Below, one piece after another: positions 49,524 to 58,883 of a stretch of DNA of 64,000 nt. Position 1 is the stretch's first letter; each line of letters begins with the position of its first letter. The position numbers were made by a program, and so were the translations under genes. The notes under the pieces were generated by a model that saw only the letters and a list, made by a program, of their open reading frames with translations, was not told the origin of the DNA and made no database searches. Origin of the DNA: a bacterium. GTDB lineage: Bacteria > Desulfobacterota > Desulfobulbia > Desulfobulbales > Desulfobulbaceae. The stretch is from the NCBI GenBank assembly GCA_030538155.1, contig JAUNUN010000005.1:20822-84821 (forward strand), in the 5' to 3' direction.

Positions 49524-50255
49524 TTACTCCTTCAAACGAATCTGCAGTTTTCCTTCCTGTACCTGGATGGATTCCACCCCGTCGGCAAAGGCCTGCCAAA
49601 AGCCCTGATCCGTGCCGAACTGTTCCACCAGGTCGATATTTTTCATGCCGCCCAGCCAGGCATTGGGCAGCGGCACCCCCATGATGGAAACTCCGCGCAG
49701 GACCACCACCGGTTTGGCCGCCCGGTAAGCCAGTTCCAGGCCGGTGCGTACCCGCAGGGTTTTGCCGCCCATGAAGGGGAAATCCGGCGGCAGGGTGATG
49801 AGCATATTGGCGCTGAGCAGATCATCGGCCAGATCAAGGGCAAGTCTGCCGGCAAGATCGGTGTTGTCGGCCAGAAGCGCGTTGAGTTCCCGCTCGTTGA
49901 AGTTGATTTCGCGTGACAGACCATCTTCACTGTAGGGTTCCGGCTTGGGTACTTCCAGCGGTTCCACGCGCAGGTCAGCGGGCGCTTCCAGGCGCGCGTT
50001 GTCCCGCGCAGGCCTGGCCGCCTCACCTGCAGGGCTTTCAGGCGGCTGGATATCATTCCAGTGTTCCAAACGAGCCAGTTTCAGCTCCAGTTGGTTTAAT
50101 TCCACAGCGCTCAGACTAACCGGCTGGAAAGGCTTGGGAAAGAGCCGGGACTGGGCAAAATATAGAGTCAGCGCCACGCCGGCTGCGACCGCTGCCAGCA
50201 CCAGGCCGGTTACCTGCAGCCGACTCAAGCCGGAAGATTTTTTGCTCTCGCTCAT
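49524..50255 (-). CDS. Single-pass membrane protein of unknown function
   Basis: 243 residues, not confidently assigned. An N-terminal helix VTGLVLAAVAAGVALTLYFA (about 14-33) anchors a periplasmic domain. A proline- and charge-rich linker (about 75-115) precedes a domain with INFNERELNALLADNTDLAG and DFPFMGGKTLRVRTGLELAY, then FWQAFADGVESIQVQEGKLQ. It resembles the arginine-N-succinyltransferase-named unknown family seen in proteobacteria but has no transferase motifs. GGAGG five bases before ATG 50255 sets the start. Confidence 0.7.
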   Translation of the reverse strand: MSESKKSSGLSRLQVTGLVLAAVAAGVALTLYFAQSRLFPKPFQPVSLSAVELNQLELKLARLEHWNDIQPPESPAGEAARPARDNARLEAPADLRVEPLEVPKPEPYSEDGLSREINFNERELNALLADNTDLAGRLALDLADDLLSANMLITLPPDFPFMGGKTLRVRTGLELAYRAAKPVVVLRGVSIMGVPLPNAWLGGMKNIDLVEQFGTDQGFWQAFADGVESIQVQEGKLQIRLKE

Positions 50256-50614
50256 CAAAGCCTCCATGGGGTTATGGTGCGGGTTCATAAACTGCGCCCA
50301 CACGGTTCACGCTCGGTTTCAACAGGCCATAGGTGATCTCACCTGGTCAAGCCGCAAGCCAAAACATAGACCACAGACAAAAGATACAATAAGTACGCTC
50401 GTATTCCCATCAAAGGAGAAAAGAACCGGCTGGCCTTTTCCCTGTCTTGTAGCGGTGAGTATGAGCGCCAATGACGGCAAAACAGGGCGAAGGGGCAATG
50501 GTGCAATCTCCTTGCCCGTAGTGTACAATTCCATATAATCAGCCATCAAAAGAAGAGCGGCCTCATCTGGGCTTAGTACGTTTCTTAAACGCAATACCAT
50601 TCCCTTTCTCATCC

Positions 50615-51889
50615 ATGAACATTTATCTAGTCCTGATCTGCACCCTTCTGATCATAAGCTTTCTTCTGGAGAGCAGCGCGACCCTGCTCAACCTGCGGGC
50701 GCTTACATCCCACCCGCCCGAGGAATTCAAAGAAGAGTACAGCGAGGCCGAATACAGCCGCATGGGCGAATACACCCGTGAGCGCAGTCGCTACAGTATC
50801 CTGCGCGACTCTGTTTTTCTCGTCCTGACGCTCGGCTTCCTGCTTGCCGGCGGCTTCAACCAGGTGGATCTCATCGCCCGCAGTCCAGGCTTTGGCCCTA
50901 TTATCACGGGTCTACTCTTCACCGGCCTACTGGCCCTCTTGAGCACAGCCCTGCAACTGCCCTTCTCCATCTACTCCACCTTTGTCCTGGAGGCGCGTTT
51001 CGGCTTCAACACGACCACGGTGCGCACCTTTGTGCTCGATCAACTGAAAGGGGCCCTGCTTGCCATCGCTCTGGGAGCGCCCATTTTGGCCGCCATTCTG
51101 TGGTTTTTTCAGGAGACCGGTTCCCTTGCCTGGCTCTACGCCTGGGTGGTGGTAACGATCTTCATGCTGGTGGTGCAACTCCTGGCCCCGGTGCTCATCC
51201 TGCCGCTCTTCAACCGCTTCACCCCGCTTGCCGATGATGGCCTGTGTACGGCCATTACCAGCTATGCCAATCGGGTTAACTTTGCCATGGAAGGCATCTA
51301 CACCATGGACGGCTCCAAACGATCCACTAGGGCCAATGCCTTTTTCACCGGTTTTGGCCGCTTCCGCCGCATTGTCTTCTTCGATACCCTGCTCAGTCAA
51401 CTGAGCACCGGCGAAATCGTGGCCGTGCTGGCACACGAAATGGGCCATTACAAGCTCAAGCACGTGCCGCTTATGCTGGGGCTGGCCATTGCCCAGACCG
51501 GGCTCATGCTCTTTATTCTCTCGTTTTTTCTTGGCAATGCAGGCCTTTTTGCCGCCTTTCAAATGGAATACATCTCGGTCTACGCAGCCCTGGTCTTTTT
51601 CGGTTTTCTTTACAGCCCTTTGGCCACACTTTTGGAGATCGGCATGAACGCGCTTTCCCGCCGCCATGAATACCAGGCCGACTGTTTTGCAGTGCACAGC
51701 GGTGCCGCAGCGGCCGACCTGATCAGCGGTCTGAAACGATTGACCGTGAAGAACCTGGGCAACCTCACACCCCACCCCTTGAGCGTCATCCTGCACTACA
51801 GCCATCCGCCCATGCCGGCCCGCATCCGGGCCCTGCGCAACCTGGGAAGCAACCAGACAACACAACCCATGCCGGCCCAATCAGACTGA
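50615..51889 (+). CDS. M48-family (Ste24-type) metallopeptidase
   Basis: 424-residue multipass zinc protease of the CAAX prenyl protease 1 / Ste24 type. N-terminal helices (about 1-25, 65-115, 140-200) precede the zinc site VAVLAHEMGHYKLKHVPL (HEMGH) and the downstream Glu ligand in LSRRHEYQADCFAV. The motif GSKRSTRANAFFTGFGRFRR is the family signature before the active site. Bacterial members act in membrane protein quality control. Its stop overlaps the next gene by one base (TGATG), so the two are coupled. Confidence 0.92.
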   Translation: MNIYLVLICTLLIISFLLESSATLLNLRALTSHPPEEFKEEYSEAEYSRMGEYTRERSRYSILRDSVFLVLTLGFLLAGGFNQVDLIARSPGFGPIITGLLFTGLLALLSTALQLPFSIYSTFVLEARFGFNTTTVRTFVLDQLKGALLAIALGAPILAAILWFFQETGSLAWLYAWVVVTIFMLVVQLLAPVLILPLFNRFTPLADDGLCTAITSYANRVNFAMEGIYTMDGSKRSTRANAFFTGFGRFRRIVFFDTLLSQLSTGEIVAVLAHEMGHYKLKHVPLMLGLAIAQTGLMLFILSFFLGNAGLFAAFQMEYISVYAALVFFGFLYSPLATLLEIGMNALSRRHEYQADCFAVHSGAAAADLISGLKRLTVKNLGNLTPHPLSVILHYSHPPMPARIRALRNLGSNQTTQPMPAQSD

Positions 51890-53040
51890 TGCCGCCCTCT
51901 GCAATCAGGCCGGAGCTGGAGCAGGCCTGGCTTATCCAGCTTGCCCACGAACATGCGCGAATCTGCCATGAACGCCGGGTCAAACTCCGGCCTCCAGTGC
52001 TCCGCCTGAGCAAGAGTGCCGGCCGCCTTGGTACCTGGTCCGGCGAAAAACGTGAAATCTGCCTGAGTAGTGTTTTTATTGCTGAAAACGAGTGGCCGGT
52101 GGTGCTGCAGGTGTTCAAACATGAAATGGCGCACCAGCTCTGCGAGGAGCTGTGGCAGGGGACCCAGGCCGGGCATGGCGAACATTTTCGCAGGGCCTGC
52201 CGGATATTGGGTGTGGACCCAGCCTTTCAAAAAGCCGGTGTTGACCTGGTAGGGGGCTTGCAGGAGGCGCTGGCCCAAGAATCTCTGCATAATAACCCAC
52301 AAGACCGGCTGCACCAGCGTATCCGCAAGCTGCTGGCCCTTGCCGGTTCAGATAACGAACACGAGGCCGGTCTGGCCCTGGCCCGCGCCAGTGCACTCCT
52401 GGCCCGCCACCGCCTCGATGCCGTCACGCTGTCCGAACAAACTTCCTTGAGCCACGAGAGCATCAATACCGGCCGGCAACGCATGCCCAGATACCGCAGC
52501 GCCATCTGCTCGCTCTTGCTGGAACATTTTGCCGTGCGGGTAATCATTGCCCACACCTATGACCAGCACCGCAATCTCGTGCTCAAAACCGTGGAATTAC
52601 TCGGCCGCAGCGAGGATGTGGCCATAGCCCGACACTGCTACCATTTTCTTGAGGAGCGGCTGCAGGCCCTGTGGCGTGCGCATAGCCTGTGCTACAGGGG
52701 ACAGGGACAGCGGGCCAAGAACAGTTACTTTCTTGGCCTGATTGCAGGTTTTGGTGAGACTTTGGCAAGAGAAAAGCATAAGGAGCCGACAAAGGCCGAT
52801 GCTGCCCATGTCACAGGTCAGAGCACTGCCCTCATGCGCAGCGAAGAACGGCTCAACAGCTTTGTGACTGAACGCTTTCCCAGACTGCGCAGCCGACGCC
52901 GACCAGGGGCAAAGCTTGCGGGCGCGCCCTACAGTGCAGCCCTGCAGGAAGGTCGCAAGCTGCGTCTGTCTACGCCGCTGGCCGATTGCAGCACTGCACC
53001 TGCGGCTCTTCCCAGCCCTGGTGACGGCGCTGGTGTCTGA
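51889..53040 (+). CDS. SprT-like / DUF2786 fusion protein
   Basis: 383 residues in two parts. Residues about 10-110 form a SprT-like zinc metallopeptidase domain: FKHEMAHQLCEELWQG (HEMAH) and GHGEHFRRACRILGV (third ligand). Residues about 140-180 carry DUF2786 (RIRKLLALAGSDNEHEAGLALARASALL), followed by the associated region with AKNSYFLGLIAGFGETLAR. The tail is Arg-rich (FPRLRSRRRPGAK). SprT-like proteases in eukaryotes remove DNA-protein crosslinks; the role of this bacterial fusion is not known. Coupled to the Ste24-like gene by TGATG. Confidence 0.85.
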   Translation: MPPSAIRPELEQAWLIQLAHEHARICHERRVKLRPPVLRLSKSAGRLGTWSGEKREICLSSVFIAENEWPVVLQVFKHEMAHQLCEELWQGTQAGHGEHFRRACRILGVDPAFQKAGVDLVGGLQEALAQESLHNNPQDRLHQRIRKLLALAGSDNEHEAGLALARASALLARHRLDAVTLSEQTSLSHESINTGRQRMPRYRSAICSLLLEHFAVRVIIAHTYDQHRNLVLKTVELLGRSEDVAIARHCYHFLEERLQALWRAHSLCYRGQGQRAKNSYFLGLIAGFGETLAREKHKEPTKADAAHVTGQSTALMRSEERLNSFVTERFPRLRSRRRPGAKLAGAPYSAALQEGRKLRLSTPLADCSTAPAALPSPGDGAGV

Positions 53041-53291
53041 CTGCTTTATCTGTATTATCAGGTCTTCTTGACGCAGACCATCCTCCTTGGGTATACATAC
53101 ACGGTTCATCATAATTCAGGATCAGAGATAGAAATTAAGAAGAGAGCGGGATGTGTCTGGGGCGTACAGCTTTGTGGGCCGGCGTACATTTTCCAAAGCC
53201 GGCACAGCAAGCGCTTTGAACAGGAACAGTAAGAACAGCTTGGCGCAGAGCCGGGCTTTTTTATGAACACTCCGCCCGGGAGGGCTGCGAC

Positions 53292-55205
53292 TTGAACTAT
53301 ACAATGGAACGCTGGAATGCCGGCAAATCCGCCGATCTCTACAGCATTAACGAATGGAGCAGTGGTTATTTCCAGGTGGCAGGCAATGGCGATGTCATGG
53401 TTCTGCCCGAGCCCGGCGCGCTGGGCCGGGCCGTGAGTATTGCCGATGTGGCCGAGGGCATCCGTGCGCGTGGCTTTGATATGCCGGTGCTCTTGCGCAT
53501 CGATAACATCCTCGATGCCCAGATCAGGAGCATCAACGAGAACTTTCACGCCGCCATGGAGGAGTTGGGCTATAATGGCCGTTTCATGGGCGCGTACCCC
53601 ATCAAGGTCAACCAGCAGCAGCAGGTGGTGGAGAAAATCGCCGAATACGGCTCCCGCTACCACCATGGCCTGGAAGCGGGCTCCAAGGCCGAGCTGATCG
53701 CAGCCATGGGCACCATGCTCGACCAGGAGGCGGTGCTCATCTGCAACGGCTACAAGGATGAGGAATTCATCGACCTGGGCCTTTATGCCACCAAGATGGG
53801 CTTCAACTGTGTGCTGGTGGTGGAACTGCCCGATGAACTGCCGCTGATCCTGGAGCGCTCCAAGCAACTCGACGCCAAGCCCATTTTGGGTATCCGCATT
53901 AAGCTCTCCACCCAGGCGGGCGGCCATTGGGCCGACTCGGGCGGCGAACGTTCCTTTTTCGGGCTCAACACCAGCCAGATCATCGCTGCGGTGGATCTGC
54001 TCAAGGAAGCGGACATGCTCGACTGTCTGCAGATGGTGCACTACCACCTCGGCTCGCAGATTTCCAACATCCGCGAAATCCGTACCGCCGTCAACGAGGC
54101 CTGCCGGGTCTACGCGGGTCTGGCCCGAGAAGGCGCGCAGGTGGAGTATCTCGACCTGGGCGGCGGCCTGGCCGTGGATTACGACGGCTCCCAGTCCAAC
54201 TTCCTTTCCAGCCGCAACTACACCCTCAAGGAGTACTGCACCGACATTATCGAGGCAGTCATGACCTCGCTTGAGGAAGAGGGCATTGCTCATCCGGTCA
54301 TTATTACCGAGTCCGGCCGGGCCCTGGTGGCCTATTCTTCGGTGCTGCTCTTCAACGTGCTCGATGTCACCAGGTTTCAGGACACGCCGATCCCGGAAAG
54401 CCTGCCGGAGGACAGCCCCTCCTCAATCGAGTACATGTTTCAAGCCCTGAAGGAATTGAACATCCGCAACATGCAGGAGGTGCTCAACGACGTCATCTTC
54501 TACCGTGATGAAACCAGGCGACTCTTTGACAACGGCAAAGTTTCCCTGCGCCAGCGTTCCGTTTCCGAGCAGATCTTCTGGACCACTATCAATGAAATCA
54601 ACCGCCTTTCCAAGGAGTTGAAAAATCCCGGCACGGAACTCAGCGAATTGGAACGGGTGTTGGCTGATATTTACTACTGTAACTTCAGCGTGTTCCAGTC
54701 TTTGCCCGACTCCTGGGCCATTGGTCAGATCTTCCCGGTCATGCCCATCCACCGTTTGGATGAAGAACCAAGCCGCTTCGGCATCCTGGCGGATATCACC
54801 TGCGACTGCGACGGCAAGATCGATCAGTTCATCGACAAGCGCGGCACCAGGCGGGTCTTGCCGCTGCACGAACTCAGACCTTATGAGGAATACATCTTAG
54901 GCGTGTTTCTGGTGGGGGCCTACCAGGAAACCCTGGGCGATTTGCACAACCTGTTGGGCGATACCAATGTGGTCACCATTCGCATCCTTGAAAACGGCGA
55001 GTACGAATTTGTCAGCGAGCAGGAAGGCGACACCGTGGCCGATGTGCTCGCCTATGTGCAGTATGATCCCAAACGGCTTTTCATCAGTTTCCGCAAGAGC
55101 GCGGAGCTGGCGGTGCGGGAAGGCAGGATTTCACCGCAGGAACGGCGTGAGATCGTAGCAGCCTACGAGGCCGGCCTGCGCGGCTACACCTATTTTGAAC
55201 GTTGA
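53292..55205 (+). CDS. speA: Biosynthetic arginine decarboxylase
   Basis: 637-residue PLP enzyme (alanine-racemase fold type III) that turns arginine into agmatine for polyamine synthesis. The PLP Lys is in GAYPIKVNQQQQVVEKI; HHGLEAGSKAEL and VHYHLGSQISNI line the cofactor site, and YLDLGGGLAVDYDGS binds phosphate. The C-terminal helical insert (ADITCDCDGKIDQF with catalytic Cys-Asp) completes it. Length matches SpeA (about 630-660). The TTG at 53292 has GGAGG at eight bases and is taken as start; ATG at 53304 is the alternative. No speB or aguA is nearby. Confidence 0.94.
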   Translation: MNYTMERWNAGKSADLYSINEWSSGYFQVAGNGDVMVLPEPGALGRAVSIADVAEGIRARGFDMPVLLRIDNILDAQIRSINENFHAAMEELGYNGRFMGAYPIKVNQQQQVVEKIAEYGSRYHHGLEAGSKAELIAAMGTMLDQEAVLICNGYKDEEFIDLGLYATKMGFNCVLVVELPDELPLILERSKQLDAKPILGIRIKLSTQAGGHWADSGGERSFFGLNTSQIIAAVDLLKEADMLDCLQMVHYHLGSQISNIREIRTAVNEACRVYAGLAREGAQVEYLDLGGGLAVDYDGSQSNFLSSRNYTLKEYCTDIIEAVMTSLEEEGIAHPVIITESGRALVAYSSVLLFNVLDVTRFQDTPIPESLPEDSPSSIEYMFQALKELNIRNMQEVLNDVIFYRDETRRLFDNGKVSLRQRSVSEQIFWTTINEINRLSKELKNPGTELSELERVLADIYYCNFSVFQSLPDSWAIGQIFPVMPIHRLDEEPSRFGILADITCDCDGKIDQFIDKRGTRRVLPLHELRPYEEYILGVFLVGAYQETLGDLHNLLGDTNVVTIRILENGEYEFVSEQEGDTVADVLAYVQYDPKRLFISFRKSAELAVREGRISPQERREIVAAYEAGLRGYTYFER

Positions 55206-55588
55206 GGGCGATAGGTACACGAGAAAATACGCGTCTGCAAAACGTTCATTAGCCGCAGCATTACAGATGGCTGATGAACGCATATCCTGCACCTATCGCA
55301 GGCAGAAGCAGGAAGGCAAACAGAGCCGGGCAGCCTCCTATATCCGGGCCGCCGCCCTCGTCTTCATCGAAGAAATGGTCATTTAGGGAAATGGGCTCCG
55401 GCTTCGGGCTTGTACCGCTTGATTGCCCTGAAAAACGCCCAGTGTCCCATTCTCGTGCCATCATTGCCTTTGCGTTCATAAACGATTATTCTTTAGCGTT
55501 GTGCCGTTCAACGGTGAGAATGTACTTCTTGCAGTACACAGATTATGCCTGCCGCAAGAGAAAGAAGGAAGGAGATTAGGAAGAAGAT
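55206..55588. other. 383-bp intergenic region after speA
   Basis: No confident gene. A minus-strand frame at 55261-55479 (72 residues, with a possible helix LFAFLLLPAIGAGYAF) lacks a good ribosome site and is left as a doubtful ORF. AAGGAGATTAGGAAGAAG just before 55589 serves the next gene. Confidence 0.4.
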
Positions 55589-56029
55589 ATGCGCCAAGTT
55601 CAACTGCTCGACACCGTTTCAGTCAGCTACACCGCCTCCCTTGCCGGGGGCGAGATCATCGAAGAAGTGCCCGAGTCAAGCCCCATGACCTTATCCATTG
55701 GCTCCGGTCAGATCCTCAAGGCTGTGGAGGCCGCCATGATGGGCATGCACATTGGCGACAGCCGCACCATGCACATCCTGCCCGAAGACGCCTTTGGCAC
55801 GTACGATCCGCAGTTGCGCCAGGATATACCCAGGCAGGTCTTTGGCGGCAGGCTGGACCCTCAACCCGGCATGCTCCTTTCCCTGGCCATGGAGCAGGAG
55901 GGCGAGCAGCGCCAGGTACCGGCCACGGTTCTGGCGGCGGATCAGCATACGGTCACAGTGGACTACAACCATCCCCTTGCCGGTAAAACCATCACCTACA
56001 CGGTGAAACTGCACGCCATCGGCAACTGA
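55589..56029 (+). CDS. FKBP-type peptidyl-prolyl cis-trans isomerase (SlpA/SlyD-like)
   Basis: 146-residue FKBP with an inserted chaperone flap, the SlyD/SlpA layout. The split FKBP half-domains are DTVSVSYTASLAGGEIIEEV / MTLSIGSGQILKAVEAAMMG and VDYNHPLAGKTITYTVKLHA; the central part (HILPEDAFGTYDPQLRQDIP) is the flap. The metal-binding His tail of SlyD is absent. It assists protein folding in the cytoplasm. The gene stands alone just before tRNA-Ser(GGA). Confidence 0.9.
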   Translation: MRQVQLLDTVSVSYTASLAGGEIIEEVPESSPMTLSIGSGQILKAVEAAMMGMHIGDSRTMHILPEDAFGTYDPQLRQDIPRQVFGGRLDPQPGMLLSLAMEQEGEQRQVPATVLAADQHTVTVDYNHPLAGKTITYTVKLHAIGN

Positions 56030-56117
56030 AGCCGGCTCGGCTAGGCCTGTTTCTTATTTTTCCCTTGTCAAAACGGTCGGGTGCGGATAAGAATAGTGTT
56101 TCACGTTGCACTTTCTT

Positions 56118-56203
56118 GGAGAGGTGACCGAGTGGTTTAAGGTGCACGCCTGGAACGCGTGTGTACGCAAGTACCGTGAGTTCGAATCTCACCTTCTCCG
56201 CCA
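56118..56203 (+). tRNA. tRNA-Ser (anticodon GGA)
   Basis: Acceptor GGAGAGG pairs with CTTCTCC (one G-T), D-arm ACC/GGT, anticodon stem CACGC/GCGTG with loop CTGGAAC (anticodon GGA), a variable arm, T-arm GTGAG-TTCGAAT-CTCAC, and encoded GCCA. A complete serine tRNA for UCC/UCU codons. Confidence 0.95.
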
Positions 56204-56209
56204 TACATA

Positions 56210-56248
56210 AAAACGCCTTGCAATTAGTAGGAATTGCAAGGCGTTTTT
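56210..56248 (+). terminator. Intrinsic terminator after tRNA-Ser(GGA)
   Basis: Perfect 16-bp stem AAAACGCCTTGCAATT / AATTGCAAGGCGTTTT with a 6-base loop and further T, right after the tRNA. Confidence 0.93.
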
Positions 56249-56390
56249 CTTTTTAAAGGGCGTATCCAAGTCTCTCTAAAATTCTGCCAAAGTGAACGGA
56301 TATGGAGGAATGCTCCATAGGGTACCGCAATGAGCGCCTGCGTTACATTCCTCCTTTCGCCTCGATTTCCTCTCTACCTTGAAGATGAAA

Positions 56391-56687
56391 TTACTTTTCG
56401 CCGACCACCACCTTAAAAAAATGCGGTGTCGGGCTACCATCAAAAAGAGGCCAAACCTGTTTTCCAGCTTCGTCATGCTCCGGGCTCGCATGCATGGCTT
56501 GAAAGGTTTCTTGGCTCTCGTGTTCAACAACAGCAGCATAATTTCCACCTTCTACAGGTTGCAGAAGACGCCTGCTGACAAAACCCTTAAATTTTGAAAA
56601 CTCTGTGTTCGACTTGGCAAACCATTTTCTGAATTCCTCGTCCTTTCCTGCCTTGATCGGGGGGAAATTAATGAACACGACAAACAT
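56391..56687 (-). CDS. Antibiotic biosynthesis monooxygenase (ABM)-domain protein
   Basis: 98-residue dimeric alpha/beta-barrel of the ABM family: MFVVFINFPPIKAGKDEEFR, FSKFKGFVSRRLLQPVEGGN, YAAVVEHESQETFQAMHASP. Members include quinol monooxygenases, heme-degrading enzymes (IsdG/HmoB) and non-catalytic proteins; no specific activity can be named. GGAGG precedes ATG 56687 at nine bases, better than the upstream extension. Monocistronic. Confidence 0.82.
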   Translation of the reverse strand: MFVVFINFPPIKAGKDEEFRKWFAKSNTEFSKFKGFVSRRLLQPVEGGNYAAVVEHESQETFQAMHASPEHDEAGKQVWPLFDGSPTPHFFKVVVGEK

Positions 56688-56936
56688 GGCTGCTACCTCC
56701 CTGCTTGAATGATAGAGTTTTTCCTGCTTTCCACTTTGCAAAACCATTCATATTCCATTGATCAACGCCATTAGTCAATAATTTCAGAGTTAATTTGTCT
56801 TAATCATACTGTTACTGTTACACGGTAACCCTTTCATTCAGAAGATCAATATCGAAGCAGTGTAAATAGATACTAGTCTGTAACAGTGCTTCGCCCCGCT
56901 CTTGTCGGAGGCGTCCAAGTCTGAGAGAATGGAGTC

Positions 56937-57510
56937 ATGTATTCCACTAAGAGGTATAGTGCAGCAGTTCGGGAGCATGCGGTTCGCTTAGTTTTGGAGC
57001 AGCAAGGCGAATACGCATCAAACTGGGCCGCCATTTGCTCTATTGCCGGCAAAATAGGCTGTACACCCGAGACCTTGAGAACCTGGTGCAAAGCATCAAT
57101 AGGCGGCCAGGCAGATGATTTCGGTCGAAAAAGCGAGCAAGAACGGCTTAAACATAAACAGCTGGAACGGGAGAATCACGAACTCAAGCGCGCTGTTGAG
57201 ATCCTGCGCAAGGTCGCCGCTTTTTTCGTCCAGGCGGAGCTCGACCACAAACCCAGATAATGGTGGCGTTTATCAATGAATATAGTGCATTACACGGGGC
57301 CTGAGCGATCTGCGCCTTTTGTCGATCGTCCCGTCAACCTAGTATCGACATAAGGCGCAAGAAGCTGTTCCATGTAAAATTTCACCTCTTTTTCTTCGCA
57401 ATCAGATGCTGCTTGCCTTTATTCAGCGGGTCTGGGAGGCAAGTTTCCAGGTTTACTGAGCCCGCAAAGTGTGGCAGCTGCTCAATCGGGTGAGGATAGC
57501 TGTGGCCTGT
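56937..57510 (+). mobile_element. IS3-family element: OrfA intact, OrfB decayed
   Basis: 56937-57260 gives a 107-residue OrfA with the helix-turn-helix region (YSAAVREHAVRLVLEQQGEY, WAAICSIAGKIGCTPETLRT) and the leucine-zipper-like tail ENHELKRAVEILRKVAAFF, ready for the usual frameshift to OrfB. OrfB is only rubble: MVAFINEYSALHG at 57259 stops, then AFIQRVWEASFQVY-like and KVWQLLNR-like pieces appear by 57500. No right end was located. Non-autonomous as written. Confidence 0.82.
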
Positions 57511-57641
57511 CAACTACCCTTAAAATGGAATACAGGATTGAATCGCTTTCGCAACCGTCTGTCGGATTTGATAGGGTGAGCAGCGGGTACAAATTACGAA
57601 TTGTTTTTGGGACACACGTTAGGAAGTAGGAGCGTTTCGAC

Positions 57642-58202
57642 ATGCCAATACGACTGGATCGTTCATATGCAGACGATCGGCCGGCCATTCTCGCGTTGAT
57701 GGACGAAGCCCGCGGCAGGGATTTGAGTGATGCGGAGCGTGCCCAACAAGGCTTCGTTCAAGGTCGAATGGATGAATCCTCGCTCACACGTCTTCAAGCA
57801 GGAACAGGTGTTTTTGTAGCTCGCGACGGTTCCACCCTTGTTGGTTTCGCCATGACTTCAGCAGCACATTCCGCAAAGAATGACCTCGCGGTTGAAATGC
57901 TGCGCATAGCGGCCCAGGCTGAATCTGAAGTACAACCGGAAAAAACCTTTCTTTATGGCCCTGTAGCGGTCGATCGTCGATATCAAGGCCAGGGATTGCT
58001 CACTCGCTTACTGATTCATGTCTGTACCGAGCTTCGGACTCAATTTAAACTCGGCGTCCTGTTTGTTGATCGTGCGAACCACAAGTCATTGACAATCCAT
58101 CGAGAGTATCTGATGGATGAGCGCTCGGGCTTCGAGTTCAAAGGGCGTTCCTATGTTGTTTTTACCTTTTCGCCAGCTGCCATTCTCGATCATTACGGGT
58201 GA
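57642..58202 (+). CDS. GNAT-family N-acetyltransferase
   Basis: 186-residue acetyltransferase. The acetyl-CoA site is GPVAVDRRYQGQGLLTRLLI (pattern R/Q-x-x-G-x-G/L), preceded by LVGFAMTSAA and followed by FVDRANHKSLTIHRE. The N-terminal half has DDRPAILALMDEARG. The acceptor substrate is unknown. AGGAG lies nine bases before ATG. It sits in the mobile zone between an IS3 remnant and hicAB. Confidence 0.88.
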   Translation: MPIRLDRSYADDRPAILALMDEARGRDLSDAERAQQGFVQGRMDESSLTRLQAGTGVFVARDGSTLVGFAMTSAAHSAKNDLAVEMLRIAAQAESEVQPEKTFLYGPVAVDRRYQGQGLLTRLLIHVCTELRTQFKLGVLFVDRANHKSLTIHREYLMDERSGFEFKGRSYVVFTFSPAAILDHYG

Positions 58203-58284
58203 TTGCTGCCACTATCCCTTACTGAACCGCCCGTGCAACGGGATAACGGAACGTTACCCCCCTTAGTCAGGCAGTGCGGCATGG

Positions 58285-58692
58285 TCAGCCTTGAATAATG
58301 CGTTCAAGTGCTGCGTTCACCAGGAAGCCGCTTCTGCTGGTGCCGTGGGCGGCTGCATAGCGGTCGATGCGAGCGAGCACTCGTTTGGGTACGCTGATGT
58401 TCACGCGCTCTGTAGTGTCGTCAAGCAGCGCGCCGTCAACCTCTACTATGGCCCACGTCCACCCGGCGAACTCCGGATTTCCTGCATGGACTCCTATGTC
58501 GCCAGGGCCCGGAATGCGGCCGCCGTTGTCAAGGGTTGTCTCGATCCAGGCCGCAATAGCTTCGACGCTGTTTTCCATGGCTTCATCCATGGTGTCACCT
58601 GCTGAGAAGCAGCCGGGCAGGTCTGGAATCACCACACCGAATGCGGTATGATCGTCGCCCGCTTCAATAGTTATGGGGTATCTCAGTTTCAT
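58285..58692 (-). CDS. hicB: HicB antitoxin
   Basis: 135-residue antitoxin of the HicAB type II system. The N-terminal degenerate RNase-H-like part is YPITIEAGDDHTAFGVVIPD-LPGCFSAGDTMDEAMENSVEA (the classic DLPGCFSxGDT), and the C-terminal ribbon-helix-helix is VNISVPKRVLARIDRYAAAH then SRSGFLVNAALERII. It binds and silences HicA and represses its own promoter. Its start overlaps the hicA stop (ATGA at 58689-58692). Confidence 0.95.
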   Translation of the reverse strand: MKLRYPITIEAGDDHTAFGVVIPDLPGCFSAGDTMDEAMENSVEAIAAWIETTLDNGGRIPGPGDIGVHAGNPEFAGWTWAIVEVDGALLDDTTERVNISVPKRVLARIDRYAAAHGTSRSGFLVNAALERIIQG

Positions 58693-58883
58693 TTCATCTC
58701 CTGTTCTATTCCTGCTTGCTTAATGAGCTTGCTGCTCAAACCCCTGCCTAAATCTTTTTTGGGGTGCGGCACGGTGATGTGTCCCGGCTTGTGCGGATGG
58801 ATAAAGACATGGTGCGAGCCTTTTACCCTCTTAAGCTGCCGCCCATCCGCTTCAAGTAGCTGGATTATTTCAATGCTTTTCAT
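58689..58883 (-). CDS. hicA: HicA toxin (mRNA interferase)
   Basis: 64-residue double-stranded-RNA-binding-fold toxin that cleaves mRNA. The catalytic His lies in VKGSHHVFIHPHKPGHITVP, followed by HPKKDLGRGLSSKLIKQAG, both family signatures. Toxin-first gene order is normal for hicAB. The pair lies by the tRNA-Leu attachment zone and is likely part of the mobile cargo. Confidence 0.95.
   Translation of the reverse strand: MKSIEIIQLLEADGRQLKRVKGSHHVFIHPHKPGHITVPHPKKDLGRGLSSKLIKQAGIEQEMK

Noticed and set aside
50319..50612. 97-codon minus-strand ORF between the membrane protein and the Ste24-like gene
   Set aside because: Some features (GAGAAAGGG before ATG) but no motif, odd composition in the second half, and it overlaps the likely promoter of the next gene; not enough to call.
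53109..54293. 394-codon minus-strand frame opposite speA
   Set aside because: Antisense shadow; speA has all catalytic motifs.
55261..55479. 72-codon minus-strand ORF after speA with one possible helix
   Set aside because: Weak ribosome site and no recognisable relatives; left as intergenic.
57482..57688. 68-codon minus-strand ORF upstream of GNAT
   Set aside because: Overlaps the GNAT start and IS3 debris with no motif.
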